A DNA stretch of 64,000 nt from Cellulomonas sp. SG140 (GCF_025770785.1 NZ_JANZLA010000001.1:124001-188000); one strand, 5' to 3'; positions 1 through 10,613 are shown, counted from the first letter of the stretch. Translations and numbers: made by a program. Notes: generated by a model not told the origin, from the letters alone.

Positions 1-1236
1 GACGGCGACCGGCGCGGCGAGCCGCTCGACGACGGTCAGGAGCGCCTTGCGGAGCGCCGAGCCGGGGGCGCACTCCCGCAGCACCCGTCCGGCGAGCAGC
101 GCGCCGTCCGCGGCCGCACGGTCCTCGGGGAGGGTGAGCACTCGGTGGACACCCGCATAGCGCGCGAGGGCATCGTGCACGGCGGCCTCCGGCCGAGCTC
201 CCGAGGCGGAGGCCCGCAGCCGGTTGACGACGACGACCTGCGGGACGTCGAGGCGCAGGTCTGCCAGCTCCGAGAGGGCGCGGACCAGACGGGTCAGCCC
301 GACCGGGTCGCCGGCACCGACCACCACGACCACGTCGGCGGCCCCGAGCGCGCTCAGCGTCGCGGCGTTGCGCTGCGGCGCGCGCGTGTCGTAGCTCAGC
401 TGCTCGTCCTGCTCGAGGCAGAAGCCCGTGTCGACGAGCGTCCAGGCCGCGAGCTGACGTGCCGCTCCCCACACCGCGTCGAGGGCGGAGGCGGGCAGCT
501 CGGGCCAGCGGTCCGCCCGGGAGATACCTGTCAGGACCCGCAGACGTTCGGCGATCGCCGGTGCGAGTCGCGCGAGCGACCGGAGGTCGAGGGAACCCTG
601 CCCGGCAGCACGGGCGGCGGCCGCAAGACCGGGCGCCTCGTCCAGCAGGCCGACGACCTGGGCGACCGTGCCTCCGTAGGTGTCCGCGTCCACCAGCAGC
701 GTCGTCTCCCCCCGAGCCGCGAGCTCGGCGGCCAGGTTCACGGCCACCGTCGTCCTGCCCGGTGCGCCGGTCGGTCCCCAGACCGCGACGAGGCGTCCCC
801 GCCGCAGCGGCTCGTCGAGCTCGTCGTCGGCTCCCCCGAGGTCCGGATGATCCGGGACGGCGGCGTCGAGCAGCGCCGTCGCGCTCTCGAGCACGGTCCG
901 CGCACCCGTCAGGCTGTCAGGTGTCGGCACGACGAGGTCCGCACCGCACGCCTGCACCCGGTCGAGGAGCCACGGACGAGCCGCGTCGGCGAGCGCCACG
1001 ACCTGCACCCCGGCGCGATGCAGCGTGAGGATCGCCTCCAGGTCGAGCCGGTCGAGCTCCGCGGAGACGATCGCAACCCGACCCAGGCCCGCCTCCGCCG
1101 CCGCGAGCAGCTCGGTCAGGTCCGCGCACCGGCGGGTCACCGTGAACCGTCCGGCGGAGGCCTCGGCCGCACGGACCACGAGGCTCTCCGCCGCACCGCG
1201 GACCGCGCACAGCACGCCGACGGCCACCTCAGCCAC
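1..1236 (-). CDS. TadZ/CpaE-like MinD-superfamily ATPase (3' end outside window)
   Basis: Reading leftwards from GTG at 1236, an uninterrupted frame of 412 codons runs off the left edge. An N-terminal receiver-like part (about residues 1-115) is followed near residue 150 by a P-loop-type motif, WGPTGAPGRTT, and then by LLVDADTYGG, which resembles a Walker A' segment. Later come strands such as DVVVVVGAGDP and QVVVVNRL, as in MinD/ParA-fold proteins. In the CpaE/TadZ family such ATPases localise Flp-type pilus machinery at the membrane. The usual P-loop lysine is replaced by arginine (APGRTT), so ATP hydrolysis is uncertain. The GTG overlaps the end of the SAF-domain gene by 8 bp (a second GTG lies at 1227), which implies translational coupling. 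The pilus role is inferred from the SAF neighbour. Confidence 0.8.
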   Translation of the reverse strand, partial: MAEVAVGVLCAVRGAAESLVVRAAEASAGRFTVTRRCADLTELLAAAEAGLGRVAIVSAELDRLDLEAILTLHRAGVQVVALADAARPWLLDRVQACGADLVVPTPDSLTGARTVLESATALLDAAVPDHPDLGGADDELDEPLRRGRLVAVWGPTGAPGRTTVAVNLAAELAARGETTLLVDADTYGGTVAQVVGLLDEAPGLAAAARAAGQGSLDLRSLARLAPAIAERLRVLTGISRADRWPELPASALDAVWGAARQLAAWTLVDTGFCLEQDEQLSYDTRAPQRNAATLSALGAADVVVVVGAGDPVGLTRLVRALSELADLRLDVPQVVVVNRLRASASGARPEAAVHDALARYAGVHRVLTLPEDRAAADGALLAGRVLRECAPGSALRKALLTVVERLAAPVAV

Positions 1237-1900
1237 CCGTCCCCGGCACTGCGACGACCGCCACCGCACCGTCCGTGGCCAGCGCCCCCAGCACCTTCGC
1301 CAGATCCGTGACCGGCACGAGCACGTGCACCGTCGTCGTCCCGCCGGCCGCGAACGCACCTGCCGGCTTGCTCACGTCCGCCACGGTGAGGCCCGAGGCC
1401 AGCTGCACCGGCACCGGCGCGGTGCTGCTCGAGGTGGCCGACCGCTCCACCGCGGCGGTGAACCACAGGTCGACCTGCGCGCCCGCCCGCACCGCCTCCG
1501 ACGGCACGCCCGTGACCGGCACCGAGACCGGCCGCACGGCGAGGTCGGCGGCGGAGCCGACCGCTGATTTCGGCAGCAGCTCTCCCGCCTGCACGACCCG
1601 GAGCGCGACCGCATCCGACGGCAGCTCCTGGTCCGCGCGCTGGTACCGCGCCAGATCGGCTCCCGAGAGCCGGACGTCGGCCACCGTCAGGCCGCCGGCA
1701 CCGAGACGCTGCCCGGGCACCGTCGTGGTCCGGGCGACGTAGACCGGGACCGAGTGCTGCGCCGCACGGACCACCCAGGAGCCGAGGGCCACCGAAGCGG
1801 CCACCATCGCGATGCCGGCCAGCAGCCGCGGGTCTCGCCAGCCGGGGCGACGCAGCCGGGCAGCGACCGGCAGTGGTAGCTCGTTGGACGCGGAATCCAC
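1229..1900 (-). CDS. SAF domain-containing membrane protein (CpaB/RcpC-like)
   Basis: 223 residues. An N-terminal basic stretch and one transmembrane helix (about residues 20-42, GIAMVAASVALGSWVV) precede a SAF-like domain (about 55-120: VARTTVPGQRLG, then DVRLSGADLARYQ). SAF domains of this type occur in CpaB/RcpC, which line the secretin channel of Flp/Tad pili. The start is GTG 1900 because GGGGG lies 5 bases upstream; no nearby start is better supported. The 3' end overlaps the TadZ-like ATPase gene, so the two are probably one operon involved in pilus or envelope assembly. No secretin or pilin gene is visible in the window, so the machine itself is inferred. Confidence 0.78.
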   Translation of the reverse strand: MDSASNELPLPVAARLRRPGWRDPRLLAGIAMVAASVALGSWVVRAAQHSVPVYVARTTTVPGQRLGAGGLTVADVRLSGADLARYQRADQELPSDAVALRVVQAGELLPKSAVGSAADLAVRPVSVPVTGVPSEAVRAGAQVDLWFTAAVERSATSSSTAPVPVQLASGLTVADVSKPAGAFAAGGTTTVHVLVPVTDLAKVLGALATDGAVAVVAVPGTGG

Positions 1901-2014
1901 CCAATCCCCCTCATATCGATGTCGTGCCCGCCCATCTTGGCCGCGCCGGGGCCGCCTGCGGGCCGGTTCTGTGGACGAATCAAGGACGGCGCCGGCCCAT
2001 GCCACACTGCCGAC

Positions 2015-2242
2015 ATGGCACCGCGGTTCCTGACGCTGACCGACGTGACGGAGATCCTCAACGTCTCCCCGCAGCAGGCTCGCGCGCTGGTCGTCTCGGG
2101 CGACCTGCCCGCCATCCAGGTCGGCGGCCGGCACGTGTGGCGCGTCGAGGCGACCGAGCTGGAGAAGTACATCCAGCGGATGTACGCGCAGACCCGGGCG
2201 CGTGCCGGACGAGGCGCTGCGGAGCCCCTGCCCGAGGACTGA
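2015..2242 (+). CDS. Small MerR/BldC/excisionase-type helix-turn-helix protein
   Basis: 75 residues. FLTLTDVTEILNVSPQQARALV forms the winged-helix/HTH core and GDLPAIQVGGRHVWRVE the wing strand, the pattern of stand-alone excisionase-family and BldC-like DNA-binding proteins. The C-terminus is a charged helix (ELEKYIQRMYAQ) with a disordered tail. BldC binds head-to-tail on direct repeats, and direct repeats occur 0.65 kb away (2886-2912). The ATG at 2015 has no ribosome binding site; a -10-like CACACT ends 6 bases before it, which suggests a leaderless transcript. It is divergent from the SAF gene and convergent with the next gene. A DNA-binding regulator is likely; its targets are unknown. 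Confidence 0.8.
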   Translation: MAPRFLTLTDVTEILNVSPQQARALVVSGDLPAIQVGGRHVWRVEATELEKYIQRMYAQTRARAGRGAAEPLPED

Positions 2243-2249
2243 CGTGTCG

Positions 2250-2798
2250 TCAGGAGCCGATCGGTCGGCGAGAACGCACCACTCGTAGCGCAGCAAGAGG
2301 CACCGTCCACACGGGCCCGCCCCGGCCTGCTCCGAGATCGAGGTGGTCGGCGCCCACACGGTCGATCCGACCGACGAGCGTGCGACCCGATGTGTGCACC
2401 TGCACCTCGGCACGGTCACGGCCGAGCGCACGCAGGGTGGACCCGAGCCGCAGGCGGCGTTCCACCTCGACCCCTGTCGGGCTGATGTGGGCGACGACGC
2501 CGACCAGCGCCTGGACGGCGCCCAGCGGCACGAGCGCGTGCCGCGCGCCGGGTTCGACGACCAGGACCCAGTCCGGACCGACCCCGACCAGCTCCCCGGC
2601 GACGACCGCGTCTCGCTCCCCCGCCAGGTCGCCCACGTGCACGCGCACCTGGTGACCACGCGTCGCACCCAGGCGGTCGCCGAGCGGGACGGTTGCCCGC
2701 TCGGCGCGGACGAGCTCACGGAGCTCACCACGGTCTTCGTCGGCGCGTGCGGCCCGCAGCTGCGCCTCCAGGTCGTCGAACAGCTCGTCCCAGCGCAC
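2250..2798 (-). CDS. Conserved hypothetical protein with β-rich core
   Basis: 182 residues, no signal peptide or membrane segment. The N-terminus is a helix (WDELFDDLEAQLRAARADED). It is followed by a long β-rich region with repeated valines (VRVHVGDLAG, DWVLVVEPGARHALVPLGAV, AEVQVHTSGRTLVGRIDRVGADHLDL), suggesting a small barrel fold that may bind nucleic acid or protein. I do not recognise a named family. Codon use matches the neighbours. TACGGT lies exactly 6 bases before GTG 2798 on this strand, so the gene is probably read from a leaderless mRNA. It sits between the HTH gene and the LysM gene; its function cannot be assigned from sequence. Confidence 0.7.
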   Translation of the reverse strand: MRWDELFDDLEAQLRAARADEDRGELRELVRAERATVPLGDRLGATRGHQVRVHVGDLAGERDAVVAGELVGVGPDWVLVVEPGARHALVPLGAVQALVGVVAHISPTGVEVERRLRLGSTLRALGRDRAEVQVHTSGRTLVGRIDRVGADHLDLGAGRGGPVWTVPLAALRVVRSRRPIGS

Positions 2799-2850
2799 CG
2801 CCGAACCGTAGGGGATCGCACCGCCGGCCGGGGCGCAAGAAGGGGCGTAC

Positions 2851-2878
2851 TGGACAAGTCGGGCCGGGATGCTCTAGA
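2851..2878 (+). promoter_or_regulatory. Candidate promoter of the LysM gene
   Basis: TGGACA (2851-2856) and TCTAGA (2873-2878) are separated by 16 bases. They precede the LysM gene and place the direct repeats at 2886-2912 directly at the expected transcription start. The -10 match is imperfect, so confidence is limited. Confidence 0.35.
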
Positions 2879-2885
2879 CCTACGG

Positions 2886-2912
2886 CATCAAACGACATCA
2901 AACGACATCAAA
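2886..2912. repeat. 10-bp tandem direct repeat (2.7 copies)
   Basis: The unit CATCAAACGA occurs at 2886-2895 and 2896-2905, with a third partial copy CATCAAA at 2906-2912. The 10-bp period equals about one DNA helical turn, so each copy faces the same side, as expected for a protein that binds head-to-tail. It is AT-rich compared with its surroundings and lies between two divergent genes. Confidence 0.85.
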
Positions 2913-2940
2913 GTGGCCGCTACGCGTGAACGGACGACAC

Positions 2941-3834
2941 ATGACCTGCTACCCCGATCCCCCGGTCGCCCGCGGCCACGCGCTCCGCGGCGCAGCCGGC
3001 CTGTGGCTCGCAGCCTTGACAGCCGGAGCGCTCGGCACGGGACTCACTCTCCGTCTCCTCGGGCTGGTCGGTTCAGCGTCCACCTCGCGCGTCGACGGGT
3101 TCGTCGAGCTGGGCGTCGTCGCAGTCGGGGCCGCCGTGCTGGCGTGGCTGACGCTGAGCTGCGCGGTCGCCGCCGTCTGCCTGACGGCGCGGGCGGCGGG
3201 TGCCGGATGGCGGCGCGGTGAGGTGTGGCTGCAGCGCTGGGCACCGATGGTCGTGCGGCGAGCGGTCGTGATCGCCGTCGGAGCCGGGATCGGCCTCTCC
3301 GCGGCGACGGGAGCCTCCGCAGCCGACGCGGGGCCGACGGGATCGCCGCTGCCCACCGTCAGCGTGGCGGCGGACCCCGGCAGGGACCTGGGCTGGGTGC
3401 CGACCGAGCCCGGCACCTCGGCGCTGCCGTCCGGGGCTCCCGCAGCGACGGTGACCGCGGAGCCCACCCCCACGCCGGCCGCACCGCTGCCGAGCGCCCA
3501 TCCCCTCGGCGCACCGCCGAGCGCCGGAACGGCCGCGGGCGCGGCCCGGACCGTCTCCTCGGAGTCACCGGGACCTGCCCACACGACGTCGTCCAGCCCA
3601 CCGGGCGCAGCCGGCGCCGCCGCAGCGCCGGAGACCGTCACGGTCGCGCGCGGCGACACGCTGTGGGCGATCGCCGCGAGGCATCTTCCGGCAGGCGCCG
3701 ACGACGCGCAGATCGCCGCAGCCTGGCCGGTCTGGTACGCGGCCAACGCGACCCGCATCGGCAGCGACCCGGACCTCATCCGCCCCGGCCTGGTCCTCAG
3801 CGTGCCGGTCGAGCTCCAGGGCTCGACGTCATGA
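2941..3834 (+). CDS. LysM domain membrane protein
   Basis: 297 residues. Two hydrophobic segments (about residues 14-36 and 50-75) and a third near 100-125 (VVIAVGAGIGLSAATGASA) anchor the protein. A Pro/Ala/Thr-rich linker (about 130-225) leads to a C-terminal LysM module starting VTVARGDTLWAIAARHL and ending PDLIRPGLVLSVP. LysM modules bind the N-acetylglucosamine of peptidoglycan, so the protein probably ties the membrane to the wall. I chose ATG 2941; an in-frame GTG at 2926 would add five residues, and neither has a clear ribosome binding site. The stop overlaps the next ATG (ATGA), so the Rv3235-family gene is co-translated. Confidence 0.8.
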   Translation: MTCYPDPPVARGHALRGAAGLWLAALTAGALGTGLTLRLLGLVGSASTSRVDGFVELGVVAVGAAVLAWLTLSCAVAAVCLTARAAGAGWRRGEVWLQRWAPMVVRRAVVIAVGAGIGLSAATGASAADAGPTGSPLPTVSVAADPGRDLGWVPTEPGTSALPSGAPAATVTAEPTPTPAAPLPSAHPLGAPPSAGTAAGAARTVSSESPGPAHTTSSSPPGAAGAAAAPETVTVARGDTLWAIAARHLPAGADDAQIAAAWPVWYAANATRIGSDPDLIRPGLVLSVPVELQGSTS

Positions 3835-4529
3835 CCGCCGCCCTCAGCGACCAGCCGGCGGCCAGGACGAGCGTGGAGGACGTGATCGCCTGCGCGACCG
3901 CGCCGCTGACCGCCTCCGGCTCTCGGGCGGCCACGCCGTCGCGCGCCGGGTCGCGTCCCCGACCGGCCGAACGCGGAACGTCCGCTCCGCCCAGACGCGC
4001 ACCGTCGGGGCGACCGACCGAGCTGCGCGCACACCTCCTGCCCACCCGCGGCGGTGCGTCGCCGGCGCAGGCCGAGGGTCCCGCGCACCGGACGCCGGTG
4101 GACGTCCGGCAGCGCATCACCGTGATGCGGTCCTCGGACCGGGCCCTGGTGCTCGAGTGCGCCGACGAGGAGCGTGGGGACCTCCCGACCGCCGAGCCCG
4201 CGATGATCGTGCGCCGGCTCTCGCTGGCCGCGGTCGAGGTCATCGCCGGTCTGCGGCCCGCCGCACAGCTGGCCCGGTGGCTGACCCCTGGGGTGCTGCA
4301 AGCCGTACGGATGCGTGCCGACCTGCATCGCCGGGCGACGTCCGCGGCGGGCCGCGCGACGGCCGGGGCACGGCCGCCGGTGGTCCGCAGCACCCACGTC
4401 TGCCGGGTCGAGGAGCGCGTGGTCGAGGCCGCGGTCGTGGTCGACGACGGTTGCAGGGTGAGGGCCGTGGCCGTCCGCCTGGAGACCCACCGCGGGATGT
4501 GGCGGGCTACCGCGCTCGACGTCGGCTAG
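3831..4529 (+). CDS. Rv3235-family protein
   Basis: 232 residues. The first half is Pro/Arg/Ala-rich and probably disordered. The second half is folded: MIVRRLSLAAVEVIAGLRPAAQLARWL followed by strands such as STHVCRVEERVVEAAVVVDDG and a final VAVRLETHRGMWRATALDVG. This layout and the position beside secA match the Rv3235 family of actinobacteria (Rv3235 lies close to secA1 in Mycobacterium tuberculosis). Its role is unknown. No signal peptide or membrane segment is seen. It starts inside the stop codon of the LysM gene, so the two products are likely made in similar amounts. The TAG stop sits in the loop of a perfect hairpin. Confidence 0.78.
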   Translation: MTAALSDQPAARTSVEDVIACATAPLTASGSRAATPSRAGSRPRPAERGTSAPPRRAPSGRPTELRAHLLPTRGGASPAQAEGPAHRTPVDVRQRITVMRSSDRALVLECADEERGDLPTAEPAMIVRRLSLAAVEVIAGLRPAAQLARWLTPGVLQAVRMRADLHRRATSAAGRATAGARPPVVRSTHVCRVEERVVEAAVVVDDGCRVRAVAVRLETHRGMWRATALDVG

Positions 4530-4545
4530 TCGACGTCGAGCGCGG
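4510..4545. terminator. Bidirectional hairpin between the Rv3235-family gene and secA
   Basis: A perfect 15-bp stem (4510-4524 with 4531-4545, arm CCGCGCTCGACGTCG) encloses a 6-base loop, GCTAGT, that contains the TAG stop of the plus-strand gene. It lies 23 bases beyond the secA stop. There is no T-run, as is common in actinomycetes. Its position between convergent genes supports termination in both directions. Confidence 0.75.
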
Positions 4546-4568
4546 TGCTCACACCGCCTGGACGGCGG

Positions 4569-7376
<2,808 letters not shown>

Positions 7377-7397
7377 GCATGACTCCCGACGTGATCG

Positions 7398-7413
7398 CAC
7401 CCCGTACGGGGTG
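7398..7413. promoter_or_regulatory. 16-bp perfect palindrome in the secA leader
   Basis: CACCCCGTACGGGGTG is self-complementary over all 16 bases. It lies 22-37 bases upstream of the secA GTG, downstream of a -10-like TACGAT (minus strand, 7452-7447). It could be an operator or a leader hairpin. The preceding glycosylase gene ends at 7518, so part of its terminator is an alternative. Confidence 0.5.
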
Positions 7414-7517
7414 GGGGCTGCACCGGCCGCACGGCCGGGCCGGTCCATCGTAGGCGAGCCGCAGGCACCGGCGGTGGGCCGCCGGCCTCCTCGACGTCGC
7501 GCGCGGAGGCGTCCGCC

Positions 7518-8840
7518 TCAGCCCGACGAGTCTGCGAGCGCGCGGGTCAGCTCGATGGCCAGGTCCCCGCGGGGCTCGCCGGACCGGTCACCGACGAGCA
7601 CGTCCCCCAGCCCGGTCCAGCGCGCCGCGAGGCGGAGCTCCGCCGCGAGCTCGCGCGCGACCACGTCGGCGGGTGGGACACCCCCCGCCGTGACGCCGGA
7701 CGAAGGCGCCGTGTGGGCCGCGTGCACCCGCAGCACACCCGACTGGCGATCGGCCTTCAGGTCGACGAGGGCCGCCAGGTGCTCGCCGAGCAGGAAGGGC
7801 AGCACGTAGTACCCCCAGACGCGCTGCGGCTCGGGGACGTAGATCTCGATGCGGTAGCGGAGCCCGAACAGCGACTCGACGCGACGGCGCTCCCACACCA
7901 GGGGGTCGAAAGGGCTGAGCAACGCTCGTCCGCCCGCGTGGCGCGGCACGGGCGGGGCGTCACGGTGCCGCCAGGCGCGACCGTCGCCCCACTCCGGCAC
8001 CTGGACGGGGACCACCTCGCCGGCCTCGACGAGCTCTGCGAGGGCGGCCGCGGTCTCGGAGGTGCTCAGTCGGTAGTAGTCCGCGACGTCGCGCACCGTA
8101 CCGATGCCCAGCGCGCGCACGGAGGCGGCGACGAGAGCCCGGACGGCGTCCGCCCGGGGTGGCTCCGGAGCTGCGAGCACGGGGGCGGGCAGCACGCGCT
8201 CCACCAGGTCGTACCGACGCTCGAACGCCCCGTTGCGACCTGCGGACGTCACCTGGCCCGTGAAGAACAGGTACTCGAGGACCCGTTTGGCGACGGTCCA
8301 GTTCCAGCCCCAGTTCACCCCCCGACCGGGGTGCTCGTGCTGCAGCCGCTCGTGCACCTGGGCGCCCGTCAGCGCCCCCTCGTCCCCGAGCATCGCCAGC
8401 ACCTCGTCCACCACCGGGCCGTGAGCGCGCGGGACCTCGCGGATGGCACCCCACGCCTGCGACTCGTAGTCGCGGCGACGCCAGTCGAAGAGCCGGTAGT
8501 CCTCGGTGGGGATGAACGAGGCCTGGTGGGCCCAGCTCTCCACGAGCCGTCGTGGCGCCCTGCCCGCCGCCCTGTCGAGCACGGCGGGGTCGTAGGGCCC
8601 CAGCCGGGAGTACAGGGGCATCAGGTGCGCCCGGGCGAACACGTTCACGGAGTCGATCTGCAGCACTCCGAGTCGGTCGACGACCTGCTGGAGGTGCCGA
8701 GCGGTGACGGCGGCACCACGCTCGGGACGCCGGCGGTGCAACCCCTGGGCCGCGAGCGCGAGGCGACGCGCCTGACCCAGGGTCAGTCGTTCGCCCGTGA
8801 CGGACGTCCGGGCGCGCGCGGCTGTCGTGGTGTCAGGCAC
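7518..8840 (-). CDS. HTH_42 (YcaQ/AlkX-type) winged-helix DNA glycosylase-like protein
   Basis: 440 residues, close to the family's usual length. Early segments LTLGQARRLALAAQGL and VDRLGVLQIDSVNVFARAH match the YcaQ/AlkX branch of the HTH_42 superfamily. LQID carries the Gln-x-Asp catalytic motif of that branch, which unhooks or excises bulky alkylated bases and interstrand crosslinks. Later conserved segments are ESWAHQASFIPTEDY, GWNWTVAKRVLEYLFFTG and LLSPFDPLVWERRRVESLFG, the last typical of the C-terminal domain. The start is placed at GTG 8840, where a CACGAT element ends 6 bases upstream; GTG 8846 is possible. It lies alone between hpf and secA. Assignment to crosslink repair rests on family knowledge. 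Confidence 0.85.
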   Translation of the reverse strand: MPDTTTAARARTSVTGERLTLGQARRLALAAQGLHRRRPERGAAVTARHLQQVVDRLGVLQIDSVNVFARAHLMPLYSRLGPYDPAVLDRAAGRAPRRLVESWAHQASFIPTEDYRLFDWRRRDYESQAWGAIREVPRAHGPVVDEVLAMLGDEGALTGAQVHERLQHEHPGRGVNWGWNWTVAKRVLEYLFFTGQVTSAGRNGAFERRYDLVERVLPAPVLAAPEPPRADAVRALVAASVRALGIGTVRDVADYYRLSTSETAAALAELVEAGEVVPVQVPEWGDGRAWRHRDAPPVPRHAGGRALLSPFDPLVWERRRVESLFGLRYRIEIYVPEPQRVWGYYVLPFLLGEHLAALVDLKADRQSGVLRVHAAHTAPSSGVTAGGVPPADVVARELAAELRLAARWTGLGDVLVGDRSGEPRGDLAIELTRALADSSG

Positions 8841-8874
8841 CCGCACATCGTGCCGCCGGGCACCCACACGCGGA

Positions 8875-8920
8875 CGACCCTCGGCCCGGGCGCCACGGCG
8901 GGCGTCCGGGCCGAGGGTCG
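8875..8920 (-). terminator. Terminator of hpf
   Basis: Arms CGACCCTCGGCCCGG (8875-8889) and its exact complement (8906-8920) form a perfect 15-bp GC-rich stem with a 16-base loop, 42 bases beyond the hpf stop and before the next minus-strand gene. Confidence 0.8.
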
Positions 8921-8962
8921 TGCTGGTGGTGCGTCGCCGGGGCGGCACCGGGCAAGGACGGT

Positions 8963-9607
8963 TCAGCCGGCGAGGGCGTCCGCCACCACGACCGGCGCGG
9001 CGACCGGCGTGTCCAGCTTGATCACGCCGTAGCTCCAGCCGTGCCGTCGGTAGGCGACGGCCGGCTGTGCCGTCTCCGCATCGACGAACAGGTAGAAGTC
9101 GTGGCCCACGAGCTCCATCTCGTACAGAGCGTCGTCGACCGTCATCGGCGCGGCGTGGTGGACCTTCTCGCGGATCACCACCGGCGAGTCACCCAGCGGG
9201 ATCTCCACGGCACCCTCGGCGACCGTACGAGGCGCCCGAGGCGGCTCGGCCTCCGGGGCGACGGGTGCGGGTGCCTCCGTCGCCGTGGCCGGGAGGGCCC
9301 CACGGTGGTCCTTGCGGCGGTCGCGGGTCCGGCGCAGGCGCTCCAGCAGCTTGGCCATCGCCAGGTCGAGCGCTGCGTACGCGTCGTCGGCGCACGCCTC
9401 GGCGCGGATGACCGGTCCCTTGTCCACGACGGTGAGCTCGACGCGCTCACTGCTGTCGGACTGACGGGGGTTCGGCTCGTGCGACACGAGGACGTCGATG
9501 CGCTGCGCGCGAGGCGCCAGCTGTTCGACCTTGGTCAGCTTGCTGTCGAGATGCGCCCGGAACCTGGGGGACACCTCGGTGTGCCGACCGGCTACCACGA
9601 TCTCCAT
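8963..9607 (-). CDS. hpf: Long-form ribosome hibernation promoting factor
   Basis: 214 residues. The N-terminal S30AE/RaiA domain starts MEIVVAGRHTEVSPRFRAHLDSKL and includes RIDVLVSHE and YAALDLAMAKLLERLRR (to about residue 105). A proline/alanine linker follows, then the C-terminal dimerisation domain (about 150-205) with PMTVDDALYEMELVGHDFYLF and YRRHGWSYGVIKL. Long HPF binds the 30S decoding site and joins two 70S ribosomes into inactive 100S dimers in stationary phase or stress. The start is ATG 9607 with AGGAGG 5 bases upstream. It follows comF after 157 bases that hold a comF hairpin, so it probably has its own promoter. Confidence 0.95.
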   Translation of the reverse strand: MEIVVAGRHTEVSPRFRAHLDSKLTKVEQLAPRAQRIDVLVSHEPNPRQSDSSERVELTVVDKGPVIRAEACADDAYAALDLAMAKLLERLRRTRDRRKDHRGALPATATEAPAPVAPEAEPPRAPRTVAEGAVEIPLGDSPVVIREKVHHAAPMTVDDALYEMELVGHDFYLFVDAETAQPAVAYRRHGWSYGVIKLDTPVAAPVVVADALAG

Positions 9608-9733
9608 GCGGGCCTCCTGGGAGGTGAGGGGCAGAGCCTGCTGGGCTCGCCCGGTGACGTGCTGTCTGTGCCCCTGGTGGGACAGGTGCGGCACCACCTC
9701 CTCGGCCTGCGCGGGGCGGCCCCCTGGCGGGAG

Positions 9734-9754
9734 CCAGCCGGTTGCGTCGGCTGG
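9734..9754 (-). terminator. Weak hairpin downstream of comF
   Basis: CCAGCCG (9734-9740) pairs with CGGCTGG (9748-9754) around a 7-base loop, about 10 bases past the comF stop. The stem is short and there is no T-run. Confidence 0.4.
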
Positions 9755-9764
9755 AACCTCCACG

Positions 9765-10508
9765 CTAACGCCCCTGCGCTCCGGCCACCAAGCGACCGGG
9801 CGGGGGTGTCGAGGCGAGCACGACGCCGGCCACGACCCGCGCGCCCGCCGCGCCCAGCGCGTCAGCAGCAGCGGCCGCGGTCGCCCCGGTGGTCAGCACG
9901 TCGTCCACCAGCAGCACGCGCGCGCCCGCGACCCGCGCCCCGCCTCGGACGTGCACATGGCCTGCGAGGTTGCGCGACCGCGCGCGCGCCGACAGCCCCG
10001 CCTGGTCCGCGCCGGGCGACCGGCGCAAAACACCGGCCGTCGTCGCGCGGACGCCGCGCCACGCCAGCTCGTCCGCCACCGCAGCGGCGAGCACGCCCGC
10101 GGGGACCCACCCGCGGGTGCGGCGCGCTGCGGCCGTGGACGGCAGGGGCACGACCAGCACCGGAGCCGCGCCGGCCAGCACCGGGACGGCGGCCCGCGCA
10201 GCGTTCCGGAGCGCCGCGGTGAACGGTCGGGTCAGGTCGGTGCGACCGTGGTCCTTCCACGCGGTGACGGCGCGGCGCACCGGTCCGGTGAAGTCGGCCA
10301 CGGCCCACCACGGCGGCGTCCGCCCGTCGAGCCGGTCCAGCCGGCCGGCGCGGTCCTCGCACCGCCACGCCCTCCGTCGCAGCAGCGTGGCGCAGTCGCG
10401 GCACCAGGGCTGGTCGTCGAGACCGCAGCCGGCGCAGGCGACCGGCAGGACGAGGCCGAGCAGCTCGGCGGCGGTGCGGCGCAGCAAGGTCGGCGCATCG
10501 GTCGGCAC
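9765..10508 (-). CDS. ComF family phosphoribosyltransferase-fold protein
   Basis: 247 residues. An N-terminal zinc-knuckle (ACAGCGLDDQPWCRDC, cysteines near residues 25-40) is followed by PTPPWWAVADFTGPVRRAV-type sequence and the phosphoribosyltransferase core. VVPLPSTAAARRTRGWVPA and the PRPP-loop VLLVDDVLTTGATAAA (about residues 195-210) are the diagnostic parts. ComF homologues assist DNA uptake and repair in several bacteria; in actinomycetes the gene regularly follows lpqB, as here, and competence is unproven. The start is GTG 10508. It is separated from lpqB by a hairpin, so its transcription may be partly independent of the mtrAB operon. Confidence 0.9.
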   Translation of the reverse strand: MPTDAPTLLRRTAAELLGLVLPVACAGCGLDDQPWCRDCATLLRRRAWRCEDRAGRLDRLDGRTPPWWAVADFTGPVRRAVTAWKDHGRTDLTRPFTAALRNAARAAVPVLAGAAPVLVVPLPSTAAARRTRGWVPAGVLAAAVADELAWRGVRATTAGVLRRSPGADQAGLSARARSRNLAGHVHVRGGARVAGARVLLVDDVLTTGATAAAAADALGAAGARVVAGVVLASTPPPGRLVAGAQGR

Positions 10509-10588
10509 ACTGTCAGCGTGGTGCCCGGCAGCGGGGCCGAGCCCGTGGACGGCGGTCGGCCGAGAACGACTCGGTGGCCGGCGGACTG

Positions 10589-10609
10589 AGGGCGGCTCGC
10601 GGCCGCCCT
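10589..10609 (-). terminator. Terminator-like hairpin after lpqB
   Basis: AGGGCGGC (10589-10596) and GCCGCCCT (10602-10609) form a perfect 8-bp stem with a 5-base loop, directly behind the lpqB stop at 10614. Confidence 0.55.
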
Positions 10610-10613
10610 GCCG

